From Sellimonas catena (lineage in GTDB: Bacteria; Bacillota; Clostridia; Lachnospirales; Lachnospiraceae), in assembly GCF_045063725.1 (NCBI RefSeq), contig NZ_CP173695.1: a stretch of 64,000 bases of DNA; one strand, written 5' to 3'. The notes under the pieces are model-generated. The model had not been told where the DNA came from. It ran no database searches and saw only the letters and a program-made list of their open reading frames with translations. The position numbers and the translations under genes are program-made. Position 1 is the stretch's first letter. Every line of letters begins with the position of its first letter. This document shows, in pieces, positions 1-8,425 of the stretch.

Positions 1-225
1 GCACAGATTACGGAGGATCAGATCCGGGCCGGAATCGAGGGAACCATCGAACCGCTGGGGGATTTCGAAAAGATCAGCGGAACCAATATCAGCGGACAGA
101 AGGACAAGGACACGGGAACAGAATACGCGCTGGCCATTGTAATGGCTCAGTTTTCAGACGGCAGGGCACAGTTTACCATTTCCTTTGATACGGAAATGAA
201 CTGTATTGGATTTTACATCAAATAA
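1..225 (+). CDS. C-terminal end of a DUF3887-like protein (partial)
   Basis: The window opens inside a reading frame that runs 74 codons to a TAA at 223-225. The visible part has a DUF3887-like pattern: a GTEYALAIV strand, then a hydrophobic/aromatic strand pair and a terminal FDTEMNCIGFYIK, resembling the usual Fxxxfdxdmkvigfyik ending. Such domains are small secreted or lipoprotein-type modules of unknown function. The N terminus is outside the window, so a signal peptide or lipobox cannot be checked. The next gene starts 17 bases downstream, so the two are probably co-transcribed. The family assignment is from memory of the motif and is moderate only. Confidence 0.6.
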   Translation, partial: AQITEDQIRAGIEGTIEPLGDFEKISGTNISGQKDKDTGTEYALAIVMAQFSDGRAQFTISFDTEMNCIGFYIK

Positions 226-242
226 GACGGGAGGGACCAGGT

Positions 243-1199
243 ATGAAGATGTTTGAACACTACAGAAAGACTGAGATTTTTTCTATGCTTCTGATGTGGA
301 TTGTTACGATCGGCGTGGGAATCTATATTGCAGTGATGTATCAGAAGATTCCGGATGTGATCCCGACGCATTTTGGACTATGGGGACAGCCGGACAGCTG
401 GGGAAGCAAAACAAGCCTTCTCTTTCTCTACGGAGTGAGCGTGGTGATGGCCGTGATCGAACAGTGGGCTCTCCATGCGGCGGTGAAAAATTCCGTAAAG
501 ACCGGGGCCGGCAGTATGATGAACAGAGATACCCTCGCGGTGACCGGACCCTTTCTCGCATTGATCTTTGGATGGTGCAGCGTGGGGACGATCTGGCTTG
601 GAAGACTCGGAAAATACTTTTTCTTTGTTGTCCTCGGATTTGTTGCAGCTTTGTTTGTTTTCATATTTATCAGACAGAGACAGGAGCAGAGACGGGCGCA
701 GGAGAGCGGCAGGATCAGAGTACAGAGAGAAGAGGAAGTATACAGAACCGAAAAACGGGACGATACTCTTGGAATTCCGGATATGAAGTTTCAGGGAAAA
801 GTGGATCTGTGGGCATGGGCGCTTCTGATTTTTGTCAATGTACTGGTTCTCTGGTCAGTCATTCCGGCTGCAGGAGGAGAAAAAGAGGAAATCGCATCTG
901 TGATCACAGCCCTGATTGTACTCGTTCTGGTGGATCTTCTGATGGTACCGATATATTTCAGAAATTATATTTACCTTGGAGAGCAGGAACTGCTGATCGT
1001 ATTCGGTTTCATAAAAAAACGTATTCGGTACAGAAACATTGAACTGCTTGAGGAGACACACAATCCGCTTTCATCACTTGCTATGTCGCTGGACCGGATT
1101 TATATTCATACAAATTCCGGGGATGATGTTCTTGTTGCTGTAAAGGAGAAGCAGGCATTTATCGAGGAAGTGTACCGAAGAGCAGGAATCTGGGAGTAA
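243..1199 (+). CDS. DUF1648 membrane protein with C-terminal PH-like domain
   Basis: A 318-residue membrane protein. The N-terminal third shows the DUF1648 signature, in which PTHFGLWGQPDSWGSK matches PxHFxxxGxxDxxGxK, next to transmembrane segments at about residues 15-35. More segments follow near 60-80, 100-150 and 190-240. The last 75 residues (YLGEQELLIVFGFIKKRIRYRNI onward, in short strands) resemble a bacterial PH/YyaB-type domain. DUF1648 is shared with SdpI-type immunity proteins, but no function can be assigned. A GGGAGG ribosome binding site lies 7 bases before the ATG. It follows the DUF3887-like gene closely and is followed by a terminator at about 1368. Confidence 0.75.
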   Translation: MKMFEHYRKTEIFSMLLMWIVTIGVGIYIAVMYQKIPDVIPTHFGLWGQPDSWGSKTSLLFLYGVSVVMAVIEQWALHAAVKNSVKTGAGSMMNRDTLAVTGPFLALIFGWCSVGTIWLGRLGKYFFFVVLGFVAALFVFIFIRQRQEQRRAQESGRIRVQREEEVYRTEKRDDTLGIPDMKFQGKVDLWAWALLIFVNVLVLWSVIPAAGGEKEEIASVITALIVLVLVDLLMVPIYFRNYIYLGEQELLIVFGFIKKRIRYRNIELLEETHNPLSSLAMSLDRIYIHTNSGDDVLVAVKEKQAFIEEVYRRAGIWE

Positions 1200-1367
1200 G
1201 GGCTGGATAAAAAGGAGATGCTAAAAATGGAGATGGTGAAAATGGAAGTCAGAGATAAAATCGTATCTGGAAGTGATTTCGTTGGTTAGAGAAAAGGAAT
1301 TAGAAGCAGGAAATCAAAGGTATACGACCCGACAGGGAGATGATTTGGAATAACATAATATATTTAG

Positions 1368-1407
1368 AAAATCACGGGGACAGACGATCAGTTTCCGTGA
1401 TTTTTAT
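1368..1407 (+). terminator. Rho-independent terminator after the DUF1648 gene
   Basis: AAAATCACGG (1368-1377) pairs perfectly with CCGTGATTTT (1395-1404) across a 17-base loop, and the 3' arm runs into a T tract. It closes the DUF1648 transcription unit. The stretch 1200-1367 before it holds only a 20-codon ORF (ATG at 1227) that I do not regard as a gene. The stretch 1410-1510 shows nothing recognisable. Confidence 0.75.
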
Positions 1408-1510
1408 GTCATAGTATTGCATAGACCTCTTCGAATACGCACATTGTTTTCCAGGTGCGGCATATTGTATCTGTCATAAAGATAATATTTCCGGCATTTT
1501 GAACAATAAA

Positions 1511-1528
1511 TATGAAAGCGCTTTCATA
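1511..1528. promoter_or_regulatory. Perfect 18-bp palindromic operator (cre/LacI-family type), distal copy
   Basis: TATGAAAGCGCTTTCATA is a perfect palindrome with the CG-centred core of LacI/GalR-family operators. It also fits the CcpA cre consensus (WTGNAANCGNWNNCAW). It lies 142 bp (centre to centre) upstream of a second copy at 1653. Either CcpA or the LacI-family regulator encoded at 6464 could bind; the sequence cannot tell these apart. Confidence 0.75.
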
Positions 1529-1618
1529 AAAACAAAAATTTAGAGGCGAAATACTTTACAAATTTTTAATAATTAAATTAGATAAAATGACAAAATGACG
1601 AAGAAATGGAGAAAAATG

Positions 1619-1646
1619 TTGACTTTATTTAGTCAAACGCTATAAT
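1619..1646 (+). promoter_or_regulatory. Sigma-A promoter of the sugar-acid cluster
   Basis: TTGACT (1619-1624) and TATAAT (1641-1646) are separated by 16 bp. The predicted start at about 1653 falls exactly at the beginning of the proximal operator copy, a classic arrangement for steric repression. The leader to the permease ATG at 1725 is about 72 nt. Confidence 0.75.
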
Positions 1647-1652
1647 CGGAAA

Positions 1653-1670
1653 TATGAAAGCGCTTTTAGA
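1653..1670. promoter_or_regulatory. Operator copy overlapping +1 of the cluster promoter
   Basis: TATGAAAGCGCTTTTA repeats the distal operator with its right half-site slightly degenerate. It begins 6 bp after the -10 element and so covers the predicted transcription start. Paired with the perfect palindrome at 1511, it suggests repression by a LacI/GalR-family dimer or a looped tetramer. Confidence 0.7.
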
Positions 1671-1724
1671 AAAAGGGAACGGATTTATGAAACAAGAAAA
1701 CGAAAGGGTGACAGGAGGTCTACT

Positions 1725-3074
1725 ATGGAGTATTTAATTGGAATTTTGTTATTGATTTCCTTCTTTGGGCTGGTCGTGTACGCGGTACGCGGAGGAAATC
1801 TGATGCTTGGTATTTTCGTAATGGGAGTGATCTGGACAGTACTTCCGATGATCGGAAATACATTTGTAACCAACCCGGATTTTATCGCGGCAAATAAGGA
1901 TGCCATCAGTATCAGCTGGATTGATGCTTTGACAAGCACCTTCCAGAGCGGCCCGGAAGGATGGGGCGCGACACTTGTTAACGTAATCTTTGGTGCATGG
2001 TTTGGACGTGTTCTGATGAACACCGGGATCGCATCCACTCTGATCCGTACAACGACGGAGCTCGGAGGAGACAAGCCGGCGCTGACCTGTATCTTACTTT
2101 GCGTTGTAACAACAGCATGTTTCTCATCCATCTTCGGTGCAGGTGCAGTCGTGGCGATCGGCGTCATCGTACTTCCGATCTTTATGTCTCTTGGAATTCC
2201 GAGGGTGCTTGCGACCTGTGCATTCATGATGAGCGTTGGAGCCGGAATGTTTGTCAATCCGGTACTGTACGGACAGTATTCCGCGTTTTTCCTTGATGAA
2301 AACGGAAAGACACTTTATCCGTATGACCAGCATACATCCTGGGGAATCTACGCACTTGTCATTCAGGTTGTGTTTATCATTATCATGGTTTTAGTACTTT
2401 CCAGACAGAAAAAGGTACATACATGGGCGGCAACAGTTCCGGCAAAGAAAAACAGAAGAGGCGACAATGCTCCGGGAATCTCTCTGATCTCCCCGATCAT
2501 TCCGGTAGTACTGTTGATTGTATTTGATGTTCCGATTATTCTTGGATTTATTCTTGGAAGTCTGTATGCGCTGGTAACATGTAAGAAAATCAAGAGCTGG
2601 GGTCAGACCTGCCGGATGATCAACAAGGATTTCTTCGACGGCGTGGTAGATACAGCACCGCTGGTAGGATTTCTGCTTGTGCTTCCGATTTTCAACAAGG
2701 CTGCAGAACTTTGCGTGCCATATTTCAATGCACTGCTCGGAGGAGTAATTCCGAACAACACGCTGGTAATCAGTATTGCATTTGCGGTTCTTGCCCCGCT
2801 TGGAATGTTCCGTGGTCCGTTTACACTGTTCGGATGCGGTGCGGCGACACTTGGTATCCTCAAAGGAATCGGATTCTCCACAGCATACCTTGCACCGCTG
2901 ATTATCATCCCGAGTACCGTCATGAACGTGTCCTGCTGTATTACACAGTCCTGGATTGTATGGGGTGTTAATTACACGAAGGTTTCAACGAAGGATTTCC
3001 TGAAGCTCAGTGCAGTATCCGGATGGATCATCTGTATCATTCTTCAGGCGATGGTTTACTTTATGTTCGGTTAG
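1725..3074 (+). CDS. IT-superfamily permease (GntP/CitM-like), sugar-acid uptake
   Basis: A 449-residue integral membrane protein with about 12 hydrophobic segments spread along its length. It has a glycine-rich motif around FSSIFGAGAVVAIGVIVLP and a conserved stretch near GMFVNPVLYGQYS, typical of gluconate/citrate-type ion-coupled permeases of the IT superfamily. There is a GACAGGAGG-type ribosome binding site before ATG 1725. It is the first gene after the operator-controlled promoter, so its substrate is presumably what the downstream KDG and hexulose-phosphate enzymes degrade, most likely a hexonate or related acid (inference). The exact family (GntP, CitMHS or SLC13-like) cannot be fixed by eye. 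Confidence 0.75.
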   Translation: MEYLIGILLLISFFGLVVYAVRGGNLMLGIFVMGVIWTVLPMIGNTFVTNPDFIAANKDAISISWIDALTSTFQSGPEGWGATLVNVIFGAWFGRVLMNTGIASTLIRTTTELGGDKPALTCILLCVVTTACFSSIFGAGAVVAIGVIVLPIFMSLGIPRVLATCAFMMSVGAGMFVNPVLYGQYSAFFLDENGKTLYPYDQHTSWGIYALVIQVVFIIIMVLVLSRQKKVHTWAATVPAKKNRRGDNAPGISLISPIIPVVLLIVFDVPIILGFILGSLYALVTCKKIKSWGQTCRMINKDFFDGVVDTAPLVGFLLVLPIFNKAAELCVPYFNALLGGVIPNNTLVISIAFAVLAPLGMFRGPFTLFGCGAATLGILKGIGFSTAYLAPLIIIPSTVMNVSCCITQSWIVWGVNYTKVSTKDFLKLSAVSGWIICIILQAMVYFMFG

Positions 3075-3099
3075 GATCATGGATGGAGGAATCAAAAGA

Positions 3100-5229
3100 A
3101 TGGAAAGAAGAAAAGTCAGAATGGGAATCGACGTCGGCGGTACACATACAAAAGCAGTGGCCATCGACAATGCGACACAGGAAATCATCGGAAAGTCCTC
3201 TGTCAAGACGACACACGATGACGAGAAAGGTGTGGCAGCCGGAGTTGTTCAGGCGTTTGAAAACTGCCTGAAAGAAAATAATATTGATCCGAAAGATGTT
3301 GTGTTTGTCGCTCACAGTACGACACAGGCGACCAACGCACTCATCGAAGGAGACGTGGCGAAAGTCGGAATCGTTGCTTCCGCAAGAGGCGGGCTGGAGG
3401 GATTCCTGGCAAAAGCGCAGACAAAGCTGAAAGACATTGATCTTGGATCCGGCAGAAGGATCGAGATCACAAGCCGTTTCATTAAAGAGGGGGATCTGAA
3501 TCACGATTCCATCAAAAGAGCGGCGGAAGAAATGAAAAAGGAAGGTGCGGAAGTTATCGTTGCTTCGGAAGCTTTCGGCGTAGATGATATGAGCAGCGAG
3601 CAGGCAATCTATGATGTGACGAAAAACGAGATGGGAATGGAGACCAGTATGGCGTCTGACATTACCAAGCTGTACGGCCTGACAAGAAGGACGAGGACGG
3701 CCGCAATCAATGCAAGTATCCTTCCGAAGATGCTGAACACGGCAAACTCTACAGAGGAAAGTGTCCGCGCGGCAGGCGTGGAAGTGCCTCTGATGATCAT
3801 GAGAGGCGACGGCGGTGTCATGGAGATCAACGAGATGAAGAAGCGTCCGGTGCTGACGATGCTCTCCGGACCGGCGGCATCCGTTATGGGATCCCTGATG
3901 TACCTGCGCGCATCCAATGGTGTTTACTTTGAGGTCGGAGGTACAACGACCAATATCGGTGTCATCAAAGACGGACGTCCGGCGATCGACTATTCCATCG
4001 TCGGGGGACATAGAACCTACATCACATCCCTCGACGTACGGGTGCTTGGTGTGGCAGGAGGAAGTATGATCCGTCTGTCCAAGAGCGGAGTCACAGATGT
4101 AGGACCGCGCTCGGCCCATATCGCGGGACTGGACTATGCGGTATTTACACCGGAAGAAGAAATCGTAGACCCGCAGCTGGAGCTGTTCTCCCCGAAGAAG
4201 GGTGATCCGGCAGACTATGTGGCAATCAAATTAAAGAGCGGCAAGCGCATCACCATCACCAACTCCTGCGCGGCCAATGTCCTGGGACTGGTAAAACCGG
4301 AGCATTTCTCCTATGGAAATGCCAACGCGGCAAGAAAGGCGATGCAGCCGATCGCGGACTATCTGGGTGTGACAGTGGAGGATGTGGCAACACAGATCCT
4401 GACCCGTGCGTATGAAAAGATTTCGCCGGTTATTCTGGAACTTGCAGAAAAATATAAACTGGAAAAAGATCAGATTTCTCTTGTTGGAGTTGGTGGCGGA
4501 GCCACTTCTCTGATCGGCTTCTGCGCAGACAAAATGAAGATCAACTACAGCGTACCGGAAAACGCGGAAGTCATTTCTTCCATCGGTGTTGCACTTGCCA
4601 TGGTGCGTGACGTGGTAGAACGTGTTGTTCCGAATCCGACAGCGGAAGATATCCGCAGCATCAAACAGGAAGCGGTGGACAAAGCGGTAGAAAGCGGTGC
4701 ATCTCCGGATACAGTGGAAGTACATATCGAGATCGACCAGCAGACATCCAAGCTGACGGCGATTGCTCTTGGATCTACAGAAGTCAAGACGGCGGACCTG
4801 ATGAAGGAATGTACCTACGAAGAGGCAAGACAGCTTGCGGCGGAAAACATGCGAAAGAAGGAAAACGAAATCGAACTTGTCTGCCAGATTCCAAATTTCT
4901 GGGTATTCCAGGCAGCAGAAAAAGACAAACGGCCAGTGCGTATTCTGGACAAGAAAGGATTTATCAAAGTACAGAGAACCGATGGTGTGGCTGTTCAGAC
5001 TAAGGCCGCAAGCTACAGAAGCGCAGTATCGAAGATGTGGGAAGAACTGGCGGTTTACAAGGCAGACTCCATTCTCCGTCCGGACTACTATATCTGCGCA
5101 GGCGCAAGAGTCATGGACTTTGGAGGAAGTACCGAACTGGAACAAATCCTGATGCTGATCGATGTGGAAATGCAGGCACTGGATCCGAATATGGATATTA
5201 TCGTTGTAGGAGCAAAGAGTTCGTTATAA
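3100..5229 (+). CDS. Hydantoinase/oxoprolinase (HyuA-like) family protein
   Basis: A 709-residue protein starting at ATG 3100, chosen because GGAGGA lies 9 bases upstream; an earlier ATG at 3079 has no such site. The N terminus carries the actin-like ATPase phosphate-1 motif DVGGTHTK (D11-K18). The VAHSTTQATNALIEG segment matches the hydantoinase N-terminal domain, and the middle (MLSGPAASV, EVGGTTTNIG) matches Hydantoinase_A. The family hydrolyses cyclic amides such as N-methylhydantoin or 5-oxoproline with ATP, usually with a HyuB partner. No HyuB gene is present here. The setting among sugar-acid genes suggests a different substrate or role. It follows the permease by 25 bp and is probably co-transcribed with it. 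Confidence 0.85.
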   Translation: MERRKVRMGIDVGGTHTKAVAIDNATQEIIGKSSVKTTHDDEKGVAAGVVQAFENCLKENNIDPKDVVFVAHSTTQATNALIEGDVAKVGIVASARGGLEGFLAKAQTKLKDIDLGSGRRIEITSRFIKEGDLNHDSIKRAAEEMKKEGAEVIVASEAFGVDDMSSEQAIYDVTKNEMGMETSMASDITKLYGLTRRTRTAAINASILPKMLNTANSTEESVRAAGVEVPLMIMRGDGGVMEINEMKKRPVLTMLSGPAASVMGSLMYLRASNGVYFEVGGTTTNIGVIKDGRPAIDYSIVGGHRTYITSLDVRVLGVAGGSMIRLSKSGVTDVGPRSAHIAGLDYAVFTPEEEIVDPQLELFSPKKGDPADYVAIKLKSGKRITITNSCAANVLGLVKPEHFSYGNANAARKAMQPIADYLGVTVEDVATQILTRAYEKISPVILELAEKYKLEKDQISLVGVGGGATSLIGFCADKMKINYSVPENAEVISSIGVALAMVRDVVERVVPNPTAEDIRSIKQEAVDKAVESGASPDTVEVHIEIDQQTSKLTAIALGSTEVKTADLMKECTYEEARQLAAENMRKKENEIELVCQIPNFWVFQAAEKDKRPVRILDKKGFIKVQRTDGVAVQTKAASYRSAVSKMWEELAVYKADSILRPDYYICAGARVMDFGGSTELEQILMLIDVEMQALDPNMDIIVVGAKSSL

Positions 5230-5250
5230 GTATTCAGAAAGAAGGACAAC

Positions 5251-5955
5251 ATGCAGCAGACAATACGGGAAATGACAAAACATCTGATGGAGCTTGGAGA
5301 CAAGGATTGGGGGCGCTATGCATTCCGGCATGAGCCCCTTGAAAGAAAACTTTCAGAAGCACAAAAGGAGACCTACACGCGCCTTGCGATGGAATGCGGA
5401 CGAGAAGAGGCTGATCTTATAAAGACCGGGTTTCCGGAGTGTACGGTGGAAGAGGTTGTAAGGGCAAAAGGAATCCAGATAAAAACTCCGGATATTCCAA
5501 ACGGCGGCGGGCATGTGATTTTCGCCCAGTACGAGGAGTCCGGCCGGATTACGATTTTCATGGACTGCATCAAAAAGGCTGAAGAACTTATTGCCGGAGA
5601 ACAGATGGAAGACCTGTTCAAAGGAGCAGATCTTTTCTCTGTGCTGCTGGCTCACGAACTGTTCCATGCTGTGGAGCAGGAGAAACGGAAAACAATATTT
5701 ACCCAGACAGAAAAGATTGAACTCTGGAAAAGACCGTTTTCCAACAAATCCAGGCTTATCGCTTTGAGTGAAATGGCAGCCATGGCCTTTGCGGGCAGAA
5801 TGGAACGCCTCTCTTTTTCCCCGTATGTGCTGGATGTGGTTTTGATGTACTGTTACAACCAGGAAGCGGCACGGGCTCTCTATGAGGAGATCATGGAAGC
5901 CGTTTCGGGAGAGGAGGAAAACGATGCTGACAACAAGCGTGAAAATTGGAAATAA
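5251..5955 (+). CDS. Uncharacterised protein with HExxH zincin motif
   Basis: A 234-residue protein with no signal peptide or membrane segment. Residues 135-139 (HELFH, within LLAHELFHAVEQE) form a HExxH zinc-binding motif in a hydrophobic helix. A candidate third ligand E174 sits in SEMAAMAFA, so the pattern is like a cytosolic gluzincin-type peptidase. I do not recognise the family. ATG 5251 follows GAAGGA closely. The gene lies between the hydantoinase-like protein and YhcH, and its last 32 bases overlap yhcH, which supports co-translation and a link to the same pathway. Whether it is a peptidase, another amide hydrolase or an inactive fold is unknown. Confidence 0.7.
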   Translation: MQQTIREMTKHLMELGDKDWGRYAFRHEPLERKLSEAQKETYTRLAMECGREEADLIKTGFPECTVEEVVRAKGIQIKTPDIPNGGGHVIFAQYEESGRITIFMDCIKKAEELIAGEQMEDLFKGADLFSVLLAHELFHAVEQEKRKTIFTQTEKIELWKRPFSNKSRLIALSEMAAMAFAGRMERLSFSPYVLDVVLMYCYNQEAARALYEEIMEAVSGEEENDADNKRENWK

Positions 5956-6385
5956 ATACAATTATACAGAAGAAAAGATAGAACGGGCGCTGGACTTTCT
6001 GAGGACTACGGATTTTTCCGGCATGGAGCCGGGAAAGGTGGTTATCGACGGAGATAAAATCTTTGCCGAGATTCAGGAATATACGACAAAAGACCCGAAA
6101 GACTGCCGGTTTGAGACCCACCGGAAATATTATGATATCCAGTATGTGGCGGAAGGAGAAGAGTTTTTCGGTTATATCCCGCTTTCAGAGCTGGAAGAGG
6201 ATACCGGATACGATCCGGAGCGGGATCTGGAGTTTTATAAAGAGCCGGAAAATCCGGGGTGGATTCACCTCAGAAAAGGTGATTTTGCCATTGTCTCTCC
6301 GGAGGACGGGCACAAGCCAAGATGCATTGGAGATGCCCCGTGCAAAGTGAAAAAGATTGTGGTAAAAGTGCTTGTAGAAGCTTAA
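5924..6385 (+). CDS. YhcH/YjgK/YiaL family protein (DUF386)
   Basis: A 153-residue protein starting at ATG 5924, behind a strong GGAGAGGAGG site. It belongs to the DUF386 cupin-like family: FETHRKYYDIQYVAEGEE, then GYIPLSE, and SPEDGHKPRC near the C terminus, with histidines placed as metal ligands. Family members accompany sialic-acid, hexuronate and pentose catabolic genes and are thought to act on sugar anomers or epimers; the E. coli relatives are YhcH and YiaL. It overlaps the preceding gene by 32 bases. A separate promoter follows at 6401, so the first transcription unit may end here. Confidence 0.88.
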   Translation: MLTTSVKIGNKYNYTEEKIERALDFLRTTDFSGMEPGKVVIDGDKIFAEIQEYTTKDPKDCRFETHRKYYDIQYVAEGEEFFGYIPLSELEEDTGYDPERDLEFYKEPENPGWIHLRKGDFAIVSPEDGHKPRCIGDAPCKVKKIVVKVLVEA

Positions 6386-6400
6386 AATCATTGCTGTCGA

Positions 6401-6430
6401 TTGACAATGAAAGAGAAGAAAACGTATACT
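6401..6430 (+). promoter_or_regulatory. Promoter of the LacI-family regulator unit
   Basis: TTGACA (6401-6406) and TATACT (6425-6430) are spaced by 18 bp, 34 bp before the regulator ATG. No copy of the GAAAGCGCTTTC operator lies here, so the regulator gene looks constitutive, and the downstream enzymes can be expressed independently of the permease promoter. Confidence 0.75.
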
Positions 6431-6463
6431 AAAACTTAGAAAAATGTCAGGAGATAGCACAAC

Positions 6464-7453
6464 ATGAATATATATGATATTGCAAAAGAAGCCGGTGTTT
6501 CCATCTCGACAGTATCCAGAGTTCTTAACGATAAAGGATATGTCAGTGAGAAGACAAAGGCCAGAATCCAGGAAGTGTTAAAGAAAAACAAATACCAGCC
6601 AAGTGCTATAGCAAGAGGGCTTGTCAGCGGGACGATGAAAAATGTGGCGATCGTGACAGTTGATGTCCGGCACCCGCATTATGCCATGACGACATTTATC
6701 ATGGAGCAGAAGCTGACGGGGCTTGGCTACATGGTTCTGGTCTGCAATACCGGTTCCAGAAAAGAAGAATGTATGAAATATATCCGGATGCTTTCGAGAA
6801 ATCAGGTTGAAGGCGTGATTTTGGTAGGTTCAGAGTTTAATGATCTCTGTGATCCGAAGGAATTGGGAGAGCTTCTTCCGGAGACACCGATTGTGATGGC
6901 AAACGGAGAACTGAAACTTCCGAATGTCCAGTCGGTTCTCGTGGATGAGGGATACGGCGTACAGCTGGCGGTCCAGCATCTTTATGACAAAGGGCATCGA
7001 AATATTGCATTTGTAATGGATGTCAAAAAGGATGCGGGGATAAGAAAGCGTGACGGATTTTTGAGAAAAATGAAACAGCTTGGGTACGATGATGCCGCAG
7101 AACGGATCCTGTATACAAAATACGGAGCCGGAGGCGGCGAGGAGGCGGCAAAGAAGATTGTGGGCGGCAGCAGAAGATTTGACGCGGTGATTTTTACCGA
7201 GGACCTGACTGCGGTATATGCCATGAATGCGCTCCAGAATATGGGGTACCGGATTCCGGAGGATGTAGCTGTGGTCGGATGCAACAATTCCGAATATTCC
7301 AGGATCAGCAATCCGCCCCTTACAACGATCAACAATAAAGGAGAACTTTTGAGCGAACTCTCCGTGCAGCTTCTGGAAAACCTGATGACAGGAAAGTCGG
7401 AGAAAGCGTCCCTGATCATCCGGCCGGAACTTGCGGTCCGTCAGACGACCTAG
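6464..7453 (+). CDS. LacI/GalR-family transcriptional regulator of the cluster
   Basis: A 329-residue repressor. The N-terminal helix-turn-helix and hinge helix (MNIYDIAKEAGVSISTVSRV, then ARGL) are canonical LacI. They are followed by a periplasmic-binding-protein-like effector domain from about residue 60 (VAIVTVDVRHPHYA, VEGVILVGSEF, DAVIFTEDLTAVYAMNAL). The likely effector is a sugar-acid intermediate. The palindromes at 1511 and 1653 are of the right type to be its operators. It is followed 20 bp later by the KDG kinase gene and probably heads an operon running to the terminator at 10299. Confidence 0.9.
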   Translation: MNIYDIAKEAGVSISTVSRVLNDKGYVSEKTKARIQEVLKKNKYQPSAIARGLVSGTMKNVAIVTVDVRHPHYAMTTFIMEQKLTGLGYMVLVCNTGSRKEECMKYIRMLSRNQVEGVILVGSEFNDLCDPKELGELLPETPIVMANGELKLPNVQSVLVDEGYGVQLAVQHLYDKGHRNIAFVMDVKKDAGIRKRDGFLRKMKQLGYDDAAERILYTKYGAGGGEEAAKKIVGGSRRFDAVIFTEDLTAVYAMNALQNMGYRIPEDVAVVGCNNSEYSRISNPPLTTINNKGELLSELSVQLLENLMTGKSEKASLIIRPELAVRQTT

Positions 7454-7473
7454 GCATAGAAAGGAAGATGTCA

Positions 7474-8421
7474 ATGTCAGAAGTGATATTATTTGGAGAG
7501 CCGATGGCGATGTTTGTCGCGAAGACACCGGGAAGACTCCATGAAGTAGAAGAGTTTACAAGACTTCTTGCGGGAGCGGAAGTCAATGTGGCGATCGGTC
7601 TGAAAAGGCTCGGCCACAGTGTTTCCTATGTGACCAAGCTTGGAACGGATCCGTTTGGAACCTACATCGAGGAGAAACTGAAAAAAGAAGGGATTGATAC
7701 CCAGATTACAAAGGATGACCAGCATTTTACCGGCTACCAGCTGAAGAATAAGGTGTTCGAAGGAGATCCGGAGGTCTTCTATTATAGAAAGAACAGCGCG
7801 GCTTCCTGCTTAAGTGAGGAGGACGTGGAAAAGGTGGATTTTGAAGGTGCCAGGGTACTGCATCTGACAGGAATTCCTCCTGCTCTTTCCCAGAGCTGCA
7901 GAAATGCGACTTACCGGATGATTGAGAGGGCAAGAGAAAACGGAATGCTTGTGACATTTGACCCTAACCTGCGGCCGACATTGTGGGAAAGCAAAAGTGT
8001 GATGATCCGCACGATCAACGATCTCGCTGCAAGAGCGGATATCGTTCTTCCTGGAACAGGAGAAGGGAAAATCCTTATGGGAAGTGAAGCGCCGGAAGAG
8101 ATCGCCGCATATTACCGCGGACTTGGCGCAAAAGCGGTCGTCGTAAAGACCGGGGCCGACGGGGCATATGTGGATGCAGAGGGACAGAAAGAAACATTCT
8201 GCGGATTCAAAGTAGAGCAGGTTGTCGATACGGTAGGAGCCGGAGATGGATTTGCTGTCGGTATCATCAGCGGTTATCTGGAAGGGCTTTCCATTGAAAA
8301 GATGATCGAGCGGGCCAATGCCATCGGAGCCATTCAGGTATCGGTGGAGAGTGATAATGAAGGCCTGCCGACGCAGGAAGAACTGCAGGCATATATCGAA
8401 AAACATCAGAATCAGAGGTGA
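7474..8421 (+). CDS. kdgK: 2-keto-3-deoxygluconate kinase (PfkB family)
   Basis: A 315-residue PfkB-family sugar kinase. The start at ATG 7474 is preferred over ATG 7468 because AAGGAAG ends at 7467, only workable for the second ATG. The N terminus ILFGEPMAMFVA and the segment GAEVNVAIGLKRLG are typical of KDG kinases. The C-terminal DTVGAGDGFAVG holds the catalytic base and anion hole. The reaction is 2-keto-3-deoxygluconate + ATP to KDPG. The KDPG aldolase gene four genes downstream completes the route to pyruvate and glyceraldehyde-3-phosphate. Fructokinase-like specificities remain possible, but the pairing with Eda supports KDG. Confidence 0.85.
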   Translation: MSEVILFGEPMAMFVAKTPGRLHEVEEFTRLLAGAEVNVAIGLKRLGHSVSYVTKLGTDPFGTYIEEKLKKEGIDTQITKDDQHFTGYQLKNKVFEGDPEVFYYRKNSAASCLSEEDVEKVDFEGARVLHLTGIPPALSQSCRNATYRMIERARENGMLVTFDPNLRPTLWESKSVMIRTINDLAARADIVLPGTGEGKILMGSEAPEEIAAYYRGLGAKAVVVKTGADGAYVDAEGQKETFCGFKVEQVVDTVGAGDGFAVGIISGYLEGLSIEKMIERANAIGAIQVSVESDNEGLPTQEELQAYIEKHQNQR

Positions 8422-8425
8422 GAAG

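Noticed and set aside
1200..1367. A 20-codon ORF starting at 1227 with a GGAG site
   Set aside because: Very short, low complexity, no recognisable product and followed by a terminator; more likely chance.
3061..4119. Long open frames on the strand opposite the hydantoinase-like gene (and similar ones opposite other genes)
   Set aside because: They mirror strongly coding sense frames, have no ribosome binding sites and give Cys/His/Arg-rich products typical of antisense artefacts.
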